Assembly (NCBI GenBank): GCA_019022495.1
Contig: JAFEKR010000019.1
Span: 372,001-436,000, forward strand
Source: Epichloe hybrida
Lineage: Eukaryota; Ascomycota; Sordariomycetes; Hypocreales; Clavicipitaceae
DNA: 64,000 bases
Direction: 5' to 3'
The position numbers were made by a program, and so were the translations under genes. Of the stretch, positions 10,070-19,866 are shown one piece after another. Numbering within the stretch: the first letter of the stretch is position 1; the number at the start of each line of letters is the position of its first letter. Under the pieces are notes generated by a model. That model was not told where the DNA came from. It did not search any database and saw only the letters and a program-made list of their open reading frames with translations.

Positions 10070-12325
10070 TTAGCCCTCTCTACCAGCCCATCGTCGCGCC
10101 GAAGCTTCGACGAGCTGCTTGGACAGCAACTCGAGCATCTCGGCACAACCTTCGATACACGCCCTCTTTGCGTGTGCGTCATTCTCGTCAAGTCTCTCCA
10201 GCAGCTCAAGAAGGCCCGTCGATCTGGTGCGAATCGTTCCCAGGAAATCGACCATCTCCGAAATGGTCCCGTTGACGCTCGAGTACAACAAGGCTCTGCC
10301 CGAGGGACAGGGGTGGGCATGCTGATCCGATGCTTGGACGGCCCTGAGCTTCTCGGCGACTTGTTCCAGCCCGGCGCTGTCTCGGGACAACCCTTGCATC
10401 GCATGCGTCACGCGAGTCAGACTGGCTGCCATGGCAGGAATGAATTCCGCTGCGACACGGTTTTGCGTCTCGGAGAAGATCCGCTGCTTCTGTGGCGTGA
10501 GCTCATCCTCCCCGTGTGCTTCGGCAGAGGTCAGGGTCCTGCCCAAGCAGCTGACATCGTTCTGGTAGATGGTTTGCAAGCTGACGGCCCTATATACGTT
10601 GGAGACACTACTGTCATAGCCCTGCTGAAGGAGGGGATCGGCGAATTGTCGGGCTTGCAATTTGCCAACCAGGTACGAGGCGAGCTTGTCTCGGATCGCG
10701 GGCAGTCGCAGATGCGAGACAGCCTGCAAATCAGCCGTCGCGTCCCGCCCTGCCCGGCTCATTATGATCTTTGCGCCGCCTGGATGAAAGCGCAGGTATG
10801 GCGTAGCGTCATAGACGAAGCCCTGCGCCGCGAACCAGAAACCGTTGGTGAGATTGCAGTGCTTTGCGAGTTCAGAGACGGGGAAAAGTGGCAGTGATGG
10901 CTTGTGATGGGCTCCAACAGTGCCATGTAATGTGCCTGCGTCGCCATCATCAGAATTTTGATTCCCAGCCAAGCCATGACCTGCAGCTCCGTTTCCACAG
11001 ACATGGGCCGCCCCGTTGCAAGGCCGCTGGCGCCGCGATGCTTCCAGTTCGTTGTTGACCTTGACCCACGGTTCTTCGTGTGCTTGGCCTTTGAAGCCAG
11101 CATTTGTAACGCTCCGCCCGATCTCGAAAGCTATGGGCAGGAACGCGTACACCTTGCGACGATGCAGACCCAGAAGGCCGTCCTGTCCACTATATGCCTC
11201 TTTCAACTCGCTCCACGACCGACTAAGCGACGCATCGCCGGCTTTCTGGACGAAATCCGACACTGGAATGGCACCAACAGCTTCGATAAACGCGACCCAG
11301 TTTGGCGGGTAGGTTCGACGTACCTTGAGGACCTCCTCGCCAATGGCTGAGTTATAGTCAACCCTCCCGACAAACGCATCCATCATGTGGAACATGGGCG
11401 AGGCCATTCCTCCAGGCCCAGGCACCTCGGGTCGCAGTGGCAGTGCCAATAGGCTTACCGTCTTGGTCCAGACGACTGGGTCTAAATGCGGCCGTCGTGC
11501 TGAGCTGGCGCTGATCTTCATCATGGTGCGTCGTCCAATTTTGCGCACCTGCGCCGTCATCTTGCCCAGGACCATGGCGAGTGCGGCGGTATCTCGCGCA
11601 ATCATTGCAGATTGTGCATCGACAACACAGTTGAGCAGTGGCGTGGCCTCGGCCAGGATCTCGGCCTGAACCAGATAGAAGACGTGCTCTTCCGTGTTGT
11701 CGACCGTTGGGACAAGCAGGTGTAGGTCCTCGGCGCGCAGCGTCTCGTCTGCAGTACCACGCACACGCTTCCAATTGTACACGACCAGATCGATGTATGA
11801 TAAGCCGGAGGCCTTGCGCCCCAAGCGACTCGTCACCTGCGACCAAGGCTCTTGTATACAAGGCGGTAGAGCGGCCGGCTCCCCTTCGCCCCGCTCGAGG
11901 TGCACACAAGCATGTGCAAGTATGGACAGGAGCATCGAGGCACGGAGCAGATATCTTTCAGGCAACCTCTCTGCTGTGGCCTGCAGGACGGGCATGGCGT
12001 CCAGTGCCTCCCGAAGGCCTTGATCCTTGATCAAGCGCGGCAAAGCGGCAGCGGTGGTATCCCACCTCCGAAAACCCGGGGGCATGCTGTGCAGAGGAGG
12101 TTGAATTGGCATGAATCCCGCTTTGAAGGACAAGAAGCCAGAGTTCTCGTGGCCACAGAGGCCATTGATGGTCTCGGCATACCGGATGACAGCTTCACAA
12201 GGGCTTGGAGTCGGCAGAGTCGACAACTGTTGTGGTTGCGGCGCCCTAAGAGGACAAATCCTGTCGGACACGACACGATCTTGGTATTGGAACAGCAATG
12301 GCTTTTCGAAATCTTGATGGGCCAT
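10070..12325 (-). CDS. IDO/PrnB-like heme dioxygenase fused to cytochrome b5
   Basis: A single uninterrupted frame of 751 aa. Residues about 1-410 resemble the indoleamine 2,3-dioxygenase/PrnB superfamily: an all-helical protein with SYIDLVVYNW near residue 176 and LHRRKVYAFL around His388 followed by FEIGRSVTNAGF, the stretch that carries the proximal heme His in PrnB-type proteins. After a Gly/Asn-rich linker, residues about 480-550 form a cytochrome b5 domain with both heme-ligand contexts: HPGG near 513 and AVSHL near 537. About 170 further residues are predicted helical and unrecognised. I infer oxidation of an indole-type or other aromatic substrate with electrons supplied by the fused b5; the substrate is unknown. 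The start is the first ATG of the frame and no intron is needed. It is the only gene between two RIP-ruined transposon blocks, yet shows no RIP damage. Family assignment is from remembered motifs. Confidence 0.82.
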   Translation of the reverse strand: MAHQDFEKPLLFQYQDRVVSDRICPLRAPQPQQLSTLPTPSPCEAVIRYAETINGLCGHENSGFLSFKAGFMPIQPPLHSMPPGFRRWDTTAAALPRLIKDQGLREALDAMPVLQATAERLPERYLLRASMLLSILAHACVHLERGEGEPAALPPCIQEPWSQVTSRLGRKASGLSYIDLVVYNWKRVRGTADETLRAEDLHLLVPTVDNTEEHVFYLVQAEILAEATPLLNCVVDAQSAMIARDTAALAMVLGKMTAQVRKIGRRTMMKISASSARRPHLDPVVWTKTVSLLALPLRPEVPGPGGMASPMFHMMDAFVGRVDYNSAIGEEVLKVRRTYPPNWVAFIEAVGAIPVSDFVQKAGDASLSRSWSELKEAYSGQDGLLGLHRRKVYAFLPIAFEIGRSVTNAGFKGQAHEEPWVKVNNELEASRRQRPCNGAAHVCGNGAAGHGLAGNQNSDDGDAGTLHGTVGAHHKPSLPLFPVSELAKHCNLTNGFWFAAQGFVYDATPYLRFHPGGAKIIMSRAGRDATADLQAVSHLRLPAIRDKLASYLVGKLQARQFADPLLQQGYDSSVSNVYRAVSLQTIYQNDVSCLGRTLTSAEAHGEDELTPQKQRIFSETQNRVAAEFIPAMAASLTRVTHAMQGLSRDSAGLEQVAEKLRAVQASDQHAHPCPSGRALLYSSVNGTISEMVDFLGTIRTRSTGLLELLERLDENDAHAKRACIEGCAEMLELLSKQLVEASARRWAGREG

Positions 12326-13140
12326 GGTGTATGTGCAGCGGAACGAAGACGTTTTTGCGAGACTGGTTCCTTTACTTCCAATGTCAGTGCCGTAGTAGGG
12401 GGGCGCTCCAAGATTGGCCCATTACCTTTATATAGTTTTCTTACAAGCACTTTGGACGCTGCAATGGACGACCACCATCTTCCTATCGGCCGGCAGGGAC
12501 TGCGATCCTACGCGAACCTTAATTGTGTAGATATGGATGATTCATGATCCGGCAGATTGCAGGAGAGTTTCTGATCTTTGGCGGTCATGCCTTTAATAGG
12601 CTATGCCCACCAGAGAGATTTTCTTAACCACGTCTGAAACTGCAGAATCCAGATCGAGTCTGGCCTGGTCCAGGACACCAACCTTGCAATGGGGAAGCTG
12701 GCGTATCACGCCTGGGGCGCCGTTCGTACGAGAGGGGCATGTCGACGATGCCTATGTAGGCCGGGCTGTTTGTTCTGTTTTGTTTTGTACCAAGTCGCCG
12801 GATCCCGTCATCGACGCTTCCCTGTCACGGAGTCACGGAAGAAACTCGTCGCCTAGGCAGATTGTGTCTCTCGGTTCTCGACGCTGGCAACGCCGTTGCA
12901 CGAGGCATTTCGATCGGCCGCAACGTTCTTGGAGGCCGGCAACATATTTCTTGACACCATACCGTGAGGGTGGATTTTGAGCGAATCTGCCGACACAAGC
13001 TCTCCATCCTCAGGCGCCCAGGCATCATCCCGTGTGATGTCCGGCCCTCGGCACACCCAGTCCAACCCCTAAAATCAATCTACACCGACTACAAGTCCTA
13101 CACAAGTCCTACGCGGGGCGGCCACTACATACATATTAGC
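12326..13140. other. 5' flank of the dioxygenase gene; no supportable gene
   Basis: GC-normal sequence upstream of the leftward dioxygenase gene. A frame on + (12603-12980) has no recognisable motif and no splice logic. The stretch probably holds the promoter; I see no clear TATA or repeated operator. It ends where the second AT-rich block begins near 13,140. Confidence 0.5.
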
Positions 13141-13755
13141 TCTTAGTATTAGGCATACTATAGGGGTGTTTACGGATCCGTACGCTGCTAAGGGATTAAG
13201 GGATACTATACAGTCCTAGTAAACTACACGTAATTTGACGTCTCTTGTAAAAACAAAACAGGGATTAGACTAGATCTTCAAGAAACCACGTGCCAGTTCT
13301 CCGCCACGTCGCCAAATCTTCCACCGAGCTGCTACCCACCATGCGCAGCGGGTGGCAATATCCTTATTGAGTAGGCGGCAAAGAGCTTAAGCATTTGCCA
13401 AAGATAATCAATCTAGTCCGTATGGGTGCGAATTTAGTTTTACATTGGGTATCTGGTAATTCCGGACCAGAGCCAATAAAATCGCGTATTTTTTGCATAC
13501 CGCATTTACTATAATAATATATAGTCCATCTTCAAAATGTAATTTACTTCTCGTATAATGCCTAGTAGGCTCACAGAGTCACAGGGAAGGGGCGACCGCG
13601 CTAGTGGGCCTGCAATTAAAATCGCGCATGACAATTAAGAGCGATTAATATCATGCTTGTTCTTACACTTGTATTATGAATCAATCATTATACCTAGCTG
13701 ACAAACCTATGAAATTGTAAATAGTAACCTAAAGTCAGATAAGAAAGCTAAGGAG
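13141..13755. other. AT-rich flank left of the Mutator-like element
   Basis: Moderately AT-rich non-coding sequence without a readable frame. It contains the 12-bp palindrome TACGGATCCGTA at 13171-13182 (also at 44116-44127). Nothing else is recognisable. Confidence 0.5.
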
Positions 13756-13764
13756 TTTAGTAAG

Positions 13765-13815
13765 GAGCGTTGCTATTCGGAGCTGTGTTTTCTTGCTATT
13801 TGGCGCTATGCCTAC
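13765..13815 (+). repeat. left terminal inverted repeat of the MULE-type element
   Basis: Begins GAGCGTTGCTATTCGGAGCT and pairs with 17824-17874 in reverse complement over about 51 bp with a few C/T or G/A differences in the inner third. Preceded directly by the 9-bp target duplication TTTAGTAAG. Confidence 0.9.
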
Positions 13816-15100
13816 ATAAGGATTTATCCTAGCCGCATTTAGTTAGCTAGCTTAATTACCACACCCTCCTATAGAAAACACATATAATATTATGGAATCT
13901 AACCCTACACTTTAAACTACATTATAATAATAGTAGATTTTTTAATTAAACGTGTATAAGGCTTATGAATTTACTTAAAAACACAATTTCTAGTGTTTTC
14001 TTTAATTATAAATACTTTAGCTAGCCTAACTAATTATTCTAACTTTTTCTAATCTCTTTAACTATTTACACTAGCTACTATATAGCTATAATTATAACTA
14101 TAATAAAGAGAAGCTTCCTATAGCTTATCTTACTACTAATTATAATTACCTTATACTTATATATAAAGTTAATTTTCCTTATAACTCTTTTTAACCTTAA
14201 GGTCTTCCTTAAGGTCTCTCTTATAGCCTCCTTTATAGCCTCCCTTATATTAACTATTATAATAATACTTCTTTAACTTTTACTTATATTCTTATATACC
14301 TTATACTTAAATTTAGTCTTCTAAAGCCTCTTAAGCCTTAAGTTAATAGTAACTATAGTTAAGGTAATAGTTTAGGGATTATAAGGCCTTATTAAAAGCA
14401 TTAGATTATTAGAAGGCTAGTAATAAAGGTTAGATAATTACTATATATAAACTATATATAAGGTTAATTACTAACATACTAGTAAGCTTTATAGCTGCTA
14501 GTAATAATAAATATTATACCTTATAAGTATCTAGTGTTATTTAATTTAGTTAGTAATAATATAAGTATAAGGAAGTAAAAATTACTATTAAAATTAATAA
14601 GATTACTTATAAGGAAGGAGTAAATATAGCCTTAACTATAAAGCCTTTAGGAGATTAAACTATTAAAGAAAACGATAAATAGTAAAAAAGGTAATCTTAG
14701 TAAGTAGCTTACTAAGCTAATCCCTTCTCAGATACTACTTCTTTTACCTTATTATATTTTTTATAAGTAAGCTAGTATATCTATTATATATATCCTTGAG
14801 TATATATATTATTATAAGAAAAAGATATAGAAAATTACTAATACTTATAATAATATAAGACTTTAGATTTTAATAAGATAATTTAGTTAGGCTATTAGTA
14901 TATTACCTAAAATTATAGTATAATAATATAAAATAAAGCGCCTATTACTTATACTAAGAAAGCTACTAGTCCCTTATATACTTTATAATATTTTTTTACT
15001 ATAGATTATATATATCCTTTATCCTTTACTAAATAGTATTAAAGGAAGTAACCTTATTATTATATATTAGTAGCTTAAATACCTTAAAAAGCCCTATAAG

Positions 15101-15240
15101 TGTCATGGTCTAGCCCATAGGGCTAATCGCAGGTGCCTGCGCCACCATGTGGGTTTGACCCCAATTCCATTGCGCCATAGCAACAAAAGAATACGCATTG
15201 TACAAGTCCCTGTAACTTGTGCAATTGACACCTATATTGC
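15101..15240 (+). mobile_element. candidate tRNA-derived SINE head (pol III A and B boxes)
   Basis: A patch of about 140 bp with near-normal GC inside the AT-rich element. It contains TGGTCTAGCCCA (15106-15117), close to a tRNA A box (TRGYNNANNNG; compare tRNA-Glu/Asp TGGTCTAGTGG), a perfect hairpin CGCAGG-TG-CCTGCG (15128-15141) where an anticodon arm would lie, and GGGTTTGACCCC (15151-15162), close to a B box (GGTTCGANNCC) with one C-to-T. Spacing of about 45 bp fits an internal pol III promoter. No acceptor stem closes, so it is not a functional tRNA. A SINE or tRNA relic is my inference from one copy. Confidence 0.4.
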
Positions 15241-16236
15241 TAGGTCTAGGCAAAGCCTAGATTATCACAATAAGGCTATTATTAAAGGTATTATAATTAT
15301 TATTATTAAGGTCTATAGAAGAGAGTTTAGTGCCTTTAATATCCTTTTAATTATAAAGAATTTAAGCTTAAACCCTTATAAGGATATACTATATATAAAG
15401 CTACTACTATACTTTAAGAAAGATTATTTAAAGAGCGTTTTTTAATATAATCTTATAATCTATAATAATAATATAAGAGTAAGGAATATAGTGTTTATTA
15501 TAGACTATATTAAATATTATAAGTAACTACTTATAGCTTTCCTTTATTTCAGATAATAAAAGCCTAAAGCTAAGGTTTATAACTATATTTTAATTAGTAA
15601 TAGTAATTACTACTATTATATAAAGTCTAAAGCTATTTATTTTATATATATTATTAATATTAATAATATAGGAGTAAATCTTCTATTTATTAATATATTT
15701 ATAGGTAGTCTAGAAGGCTAATTATAGCTAATTATTAGGGTTTAGATTAATCCTATAAGGGCAGCTACTATTAATTAAACACTATATAAATTACTATATG
15801 CCTATAAGCCTATTAAAAGCATTAATTTAAATTTATTAATAGTTATTATAGATATCTTTAATTATAGCTACTAAGTTAGGGAATTTAATTTAAAGTAATT
15901 AATAGGCCTTATAAGTAAGGATACCTTATAGTTATATAATCTCTTAAAGTAATACCCTATAAGCTACTATATATTACTAATAAAGAGTATAACTATTAAG
16001 GCTAATAGATTAAGGGTAATTATAATAAGTAACTTAAATAGTATATAGCTAAGTATTATATATTCTTATACTATATTTTACCTAGAGCTTAAATAGGTAA
16101 TTATAAAGCTAATTACTAGTTATATAAATACCTTAAGATTTAGAAAGTCTTTACTTACTATAGTTATAATAAATTAAAATATTTACTATACTATACTCTT
16201 TATAAATTAGTTAATAATTACTAATAGACTTCTTAG

Positions 16237-16646
16237 CAGAGTATTGTTTGTAGTTAGTGTAGTGTGTTTTGTAGTTTTTATATTTAATTTTATAGCTAGC
16301 TTATAATTAAATAGATTATCCTATAAATCACGTAATCCTATAGAGATAAATCCTAAGAAAAATACTATATATAAAAATAGGTCTAAAAGTGAACCCCTTG
16401 CCTGTAAATTAGAAAAACTATATTTATAGTGTATTCTTAGTGCTAAAATGTAGTAAAATATAGTTTTTCTAATTTATAGGTAAGGGGTTTACTTTTAGAC
16501 TTACTTTTATATATAATTACATTGTAGTTTTTTAGTTATCTATCTAAAAAAAGAAGTTTTATATCTCTATATATTTTCTAAGATTAGATATATATTATTT
16601 ATCAAATAAAAAATACACTACAAATCAATTGTAGTGCAATACTCTG
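16237..16646. mobile_element. hAT-like MITE, copy 3 (410 bp, palindromic)
   Basis: Bounded by CAGAGTATTG and CAATACTCTG with an exact 8-bp duplication CTTCTTAG (16229-16236 and 16647-16654). It shares the GTAGTTAGTGTAG subterminal motif with the other copies but has its own interior: an inverted repeat of about 55 bp per arm (about 16371-16425 and 16457-16515) containing AACCCCTTGCCTG-like and AAAACTATA segments. It lies inside the MULE-type element and therefore inserted after it. Confidence 0.88.
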
Positions 16647-17823
16647 CTTCTTAGTAAAGGTATAGCTATAAGAGTAAGCTTATTATTAAAAGAAGTTATA
16701 AAGTTTATTAAAGGTATTAAATTATAGTAAGGGGGTAATAATAGGATTATAGTTATTACGTTATTTTTAATAAGTATATTATAGTTTATACTATATAGAA
16801 TAATAAGATTATTATAAAATTAAATATATTATATAAGATTAAATATTTTTATAATAGAATTTAATACTTTAGTAGTAATATTAATAAGTATAGGAATATA
16901 ACTAATAACCCTCCTAAGCACGAGGTAAAACTGCTTAGTATTTTATAGCCTAATACCCTATTCTTTTATCTTCTTCTTATTTGCCTTATAAATCTTGTTA
17001 TTTATATTACCTTTACTTTTTAGTATTTTTTCCCTTATAGTATAAATACTATTAATTATCTCTAGGTTAGATTTATTTTTACTTCCCTTCCCTTTACTTT
17101 TTTTCTCTTTTACTATATTATTTAATATTTTAGATAAGGTAATATCCTTTTTATTACCTTTAGCTATGCTATTATCTAATTAGTTAGGGGTTAATTAGTT
17201 AATTAGTAATGCAAAACTTACCTAGTAATTATAATAAATTAAATTAGAGATAAGTAAGGATAGGTTATGTTTAGTAGGAGAGTTTAAGTTTGCCTTAGAG
17301 CTTTAAAGCATAAGTAAGAGAGACAGAATAAATATAGTTATAAAGGAAGGGGGAATTACATTAATTTATACTACAAGTAAAACTTAAATAAATTTAAGTT
17401 TAACTATAGTTGTAAATTATAACTATATCTTATACTAATATAGCTATAAAGTTTATTATAAACTTTGCTTTAATCTTATAGCCCCTTGTATTTATAACCT
17501 TAGAGCTTATTTATTACTATAAATCTAAGTATTTAGTTATTAATTATTTTACTAGCTAGGTATTACTAGTAATTATGTTATACAAAATCAGATGCATTGG
17601 CTATAACCAATGGGGTAAAAAAAAAATTAAAAATCAATATAACTAATAAAAGTAATAATATTAAAGAAAGAAGGTTAGTTATACCTAGGAGAATAAAGCT
17701 ACTAATATAGCTACCTAAAGGTATAGTAAGTAAGGGTAATAGGCCTAACTATTTTTTTTGCTAGGGAGTATTATATAAATTTAGTAATAGAGCGTAGGAT
17801 ATAGGATATAGCTGTATTACATT

Positions 17824-17874
17824 GTGGGTATAGCGCTAAGTAGCAAGAAAACACAGCTCCGAATAGCAACGCTC
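17824..17874 (-). repeat. right terminal inverted repeat of the MULE-type element
   Basis: Reverse complement of 13765-13815, ending AGCTCCGAATAGCAACGCTC, followed directly by the second copy of TTTAGTAAG at 17875-17883. Confidence 0.9.
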
Positions 17875-18001
17875 TTTAGTAAGATAGCGAAAAATATTAA
17901 TAGGGTATAACGATCTTAAGTAGTTTTACCCTGTGCTTAGGAAGCGCTATACTAGTAACTAGGAATAGTAATCTCCTTAGAGGTCACATACACCTTGTGG
18001 G

Positions 18002-18668
18002 CAGAGTATTGTTTGTAGTGTAGTTAGTGTAGTTTTTAGGAAATATTTGTATTTATAGTGTAGTTTTTTTTAGCTTATAGTTAGTATAGTGTAGTTTGTA
18101 GTGTAATGTAATTTATAGTTATTACACTACACTATAAATACTACACTATACTACAAAATATAGTATAATAATCTAATTTTTTCTGAATTTAAATAAACTA
18201 GCCTAATATAAAGCTAGCTAGTATAATATATATCTATTTATTTCTCTTTATAAGGCCTAAATCTAGAATACCTTTATTTACTAATATTAGATCCCTAAGG
18301 CTAATAACCCTATTTTCTAAATTTTTTAATAATTTAAGTATTATTTATAGTATAGTTTTTAGGAAAATCTTGTATTTATAGTGTAGTTTTTTTTAGCTTA
18401 TAGTTAGTGTAGTTTGTAGTGTAGTGTAGTTTGTAGTGTAGTGTAGTTTGTAGTGTAGTGTAGTTTGTAGTGTAGTGTAGTTTGTAGTGTAGTGTAGTTT
18501 GTAGTGTAGTGTAGTTTGTAGTGTAGTGTAGTTTGTAGTGTGGTGTAGTTTGTAGTGTAGTGTAGTTTGTAGTGTAGTGTAGTTTGTAGTGTAGTGTAGT
18601 TTGTAGTGTAGTTACTACACTACACTATAAAAACTACAATACACTACACATTGTAGTGCAATACTCTG
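18002..18668. mobile_element. hAT-like non-autonomous element, copy 4 (667 bp)
   Basis: Bounded by CAGAGTATTG and CAATACTCTG with an exact 8-bp duplication CTTGTGGG (17994-18001 and 18669-18676). The left end is nearly identical to that of copy 1 (GTTTGTAGTGTAGTTAGTGT). A segment resembling the left end recurs near 18346, and the right half is an expanded 17-bp minisatellite. No coding capacity. It is inserted inside the 121-bp palindromic repeat. Confidence 0.88.
18413..18616 (+). repeat. 17-bp minisatellite, 12 units, inside copy 4
   Basis: Unit TTTGTAGTGTAGTGTAG recurs with exact 17-bp period at 18413, 18430 and so on to 18600, with one visible substitution (GTGTGG) near 18541. It is built from the same GTAGTGTAGT motif that forms the subterminal region of the family, so it looks like an expansion of a transposase-binding-like block. 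Confidence 0.93.
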
Positions 18669-18766
18669 CTTGTGGGTCTGCCAGGCTCTAGTTTACTTTT
18701 ATCTAATTGAATACATACAGACTCTGGTCAACGTGATTCCACAAGGTCTATGACCTCTAAGGAGAT

Positions 18767-19860
18767 ATGTAAGAACCTAGAAGGTGTGCTAAATTCCCCA
18801 ATAGACCAAAAGATCCGTCCATGCTAGCCGCTGCTAACATTGCACCATGCAATTAATTATAAGGCCTGTGGTCTCCCGCACACAGCGCCACACAGCGCCT
18901 AACGTAATATGACTAACTGCTCTCTAGTAATATCTATCTCTTTAACCCTTTATAAATATACCAAATTTAAATAAATACAATTGGGGGATAGCTTTAAGTC
19001 TTAAGGATAATGAAAACAAGCCCGAAGTGGCTACAGTAAATATCTTGTCAAAAATATAACCTATTTTCGGCCCTTCTAGTTAGGACTTAGTTATCTCACT
19101 TGCTAGGTGAGATTTCTACACTGCAGCGAAGGGCCTAGTAGCCTAGCGGATGACCTGCTTACTTATTATATGAATAACTAAGCTTATCCCTCCTAAGCAC
19201 GATGCCCAAGGAAGGTCCTTCAAAGGCCATAGCGACTATGACCAAGGTTATAATGGTTAACTAGAAAAACCTAAAAACATGTCTTATTTCTAACACTCAT
19301 GTTCCCTATTAGATTATAGTGTTTATTTTTTCAAGGACTTGCGCGGAGCAAGGCGTCTTATGTGTGATCTGAAGTTGGAAGTTGCGGGTCTATGATAAGA
19401 CCTCTTAGGCTTATAATTATTTCACGCACAAAAGAGGCGCGGCCGACTTGTGAGGGATAATAAAACGCACAGATGAGTGGCCAAAACATGTGCCTTGCAA
19501 CATCGCCTCTGGCCTCACTGTTTGGGAACCGGACCGAAGCCCGTTCTGCAATCTGACTTCGAACCGAGGGCCCGACAGATCCGCATCTCCTTTCAAGATA
19601 CGTACAGACCAGTAGGGCCCGAAGCCGAGACTATGCGCTTGTATCAAATCCGACTTCTTTCATCGCCATAGAAATGTCAACACCTGTCGTAGGTCTGCTT
19701 GCTTTCGGGATCGAACCGTCTATCACGGCAAATATTTCTCGCCCAAGTTCAAGTGTAAAACGTCGTATTTTTCCATCACAGACTTACAAATTACAGATTA
19801 ATACTTCGATACCTTCTTCGAACGACTACAAAGAGTACCTCTCTTTCTGCAGACCAGCTG
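18767..19860. other. right edge of RIP block and 3' flank of the phosphoesterase gene
   Basis: AT-rich and non-coding to about 19,330, then normal composition. CCTCCTAAGCAC at 19190-19201 also occurs at 16912-16923 inside the MULE-type element. Short frames near 19,417-19,943 carry no recognisable motif. The final part should contain the 3' UTR of the leftward gene ending at 19867. Confidence 0.5.
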
Positions 19861-19866
19861 TGCGTT

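Larger units (their letters stand above)
13765..17874. mobile_element. Mutator-like (MULE-type) DNA transposon relic, 4,110 bp
   Basis: Terminal inverted repeats of about 51 bp (13765-13815 and 17824-17874): both begin GAGCGTTGCTATTCGGAGCT, are identical for the first 34 bases, then differ by a few transitions. An exact 9-bp duplication TTTAGTAAG flanks it (13756-13764 and 17875-17883). Long TIRs plus a 9-bp duplication point to the Mutator superfamily (9-11 bp). The interior is heavily RIP-mutated and no transposase motif could be read; a Lys-rich frame on - near 16,950-17,180 may be a coding remnant. It carries the 410-bp hAT-like element (16237-16646) and a GC-normal patch with pol III-like boxes (15101-15240). 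The superfamily call rests on ends only. Confidence 0.8.
17971..18766. repeat. small palindromic repeat (about 121 bp) split by hAT-like copy 4
   Basis: Inverted arms ATCTCCTTAGAGGTCACATA (17971-17990, continuing CACCTTGTGG) and its near reverse complement at 18739-18766. Removing the 667-bp hAT-like element and one 8-bp duplication leaves about 121 bp, a typical MITE size. The right half is homologous to 35534-35596. No convincing target duplication was found, so the class is unknown. Confidence 0.65.

Noticed and set aside
12603..12980. 125-codon open frame upstream of the dioxygenase gene
   Set aside because: No motif, Arg/Ser-rich composition typical of chance frames in GC-rich DNA, no splice continuation.
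15101..15175. Functional tRNA gene
   Set aside because: A- and B-box-like motifs are present but the acceptor and D stems do not close, and the T loop lacks the canonical TTC.
15149..15445. 98-codon frame in the MULE-type element as transposase
   Set aside because: No DDE or zinc-binding motif, Ile-rich from AT drift.
16900..17200. Lys-rich - strand frame as a pogo/Tc1 transposase tail
   Set aside because: No DDE core upstream and the enclosing element has a 9-bp duplication, not TA; left unassigned.
18413..18616. Regular repeats resembling a CRISPR-like array
   Set aside because: Units are directly adjacent with no spacers, the genome is eukaryotic, and the array lies inside a transposon; it is a minisatellite.
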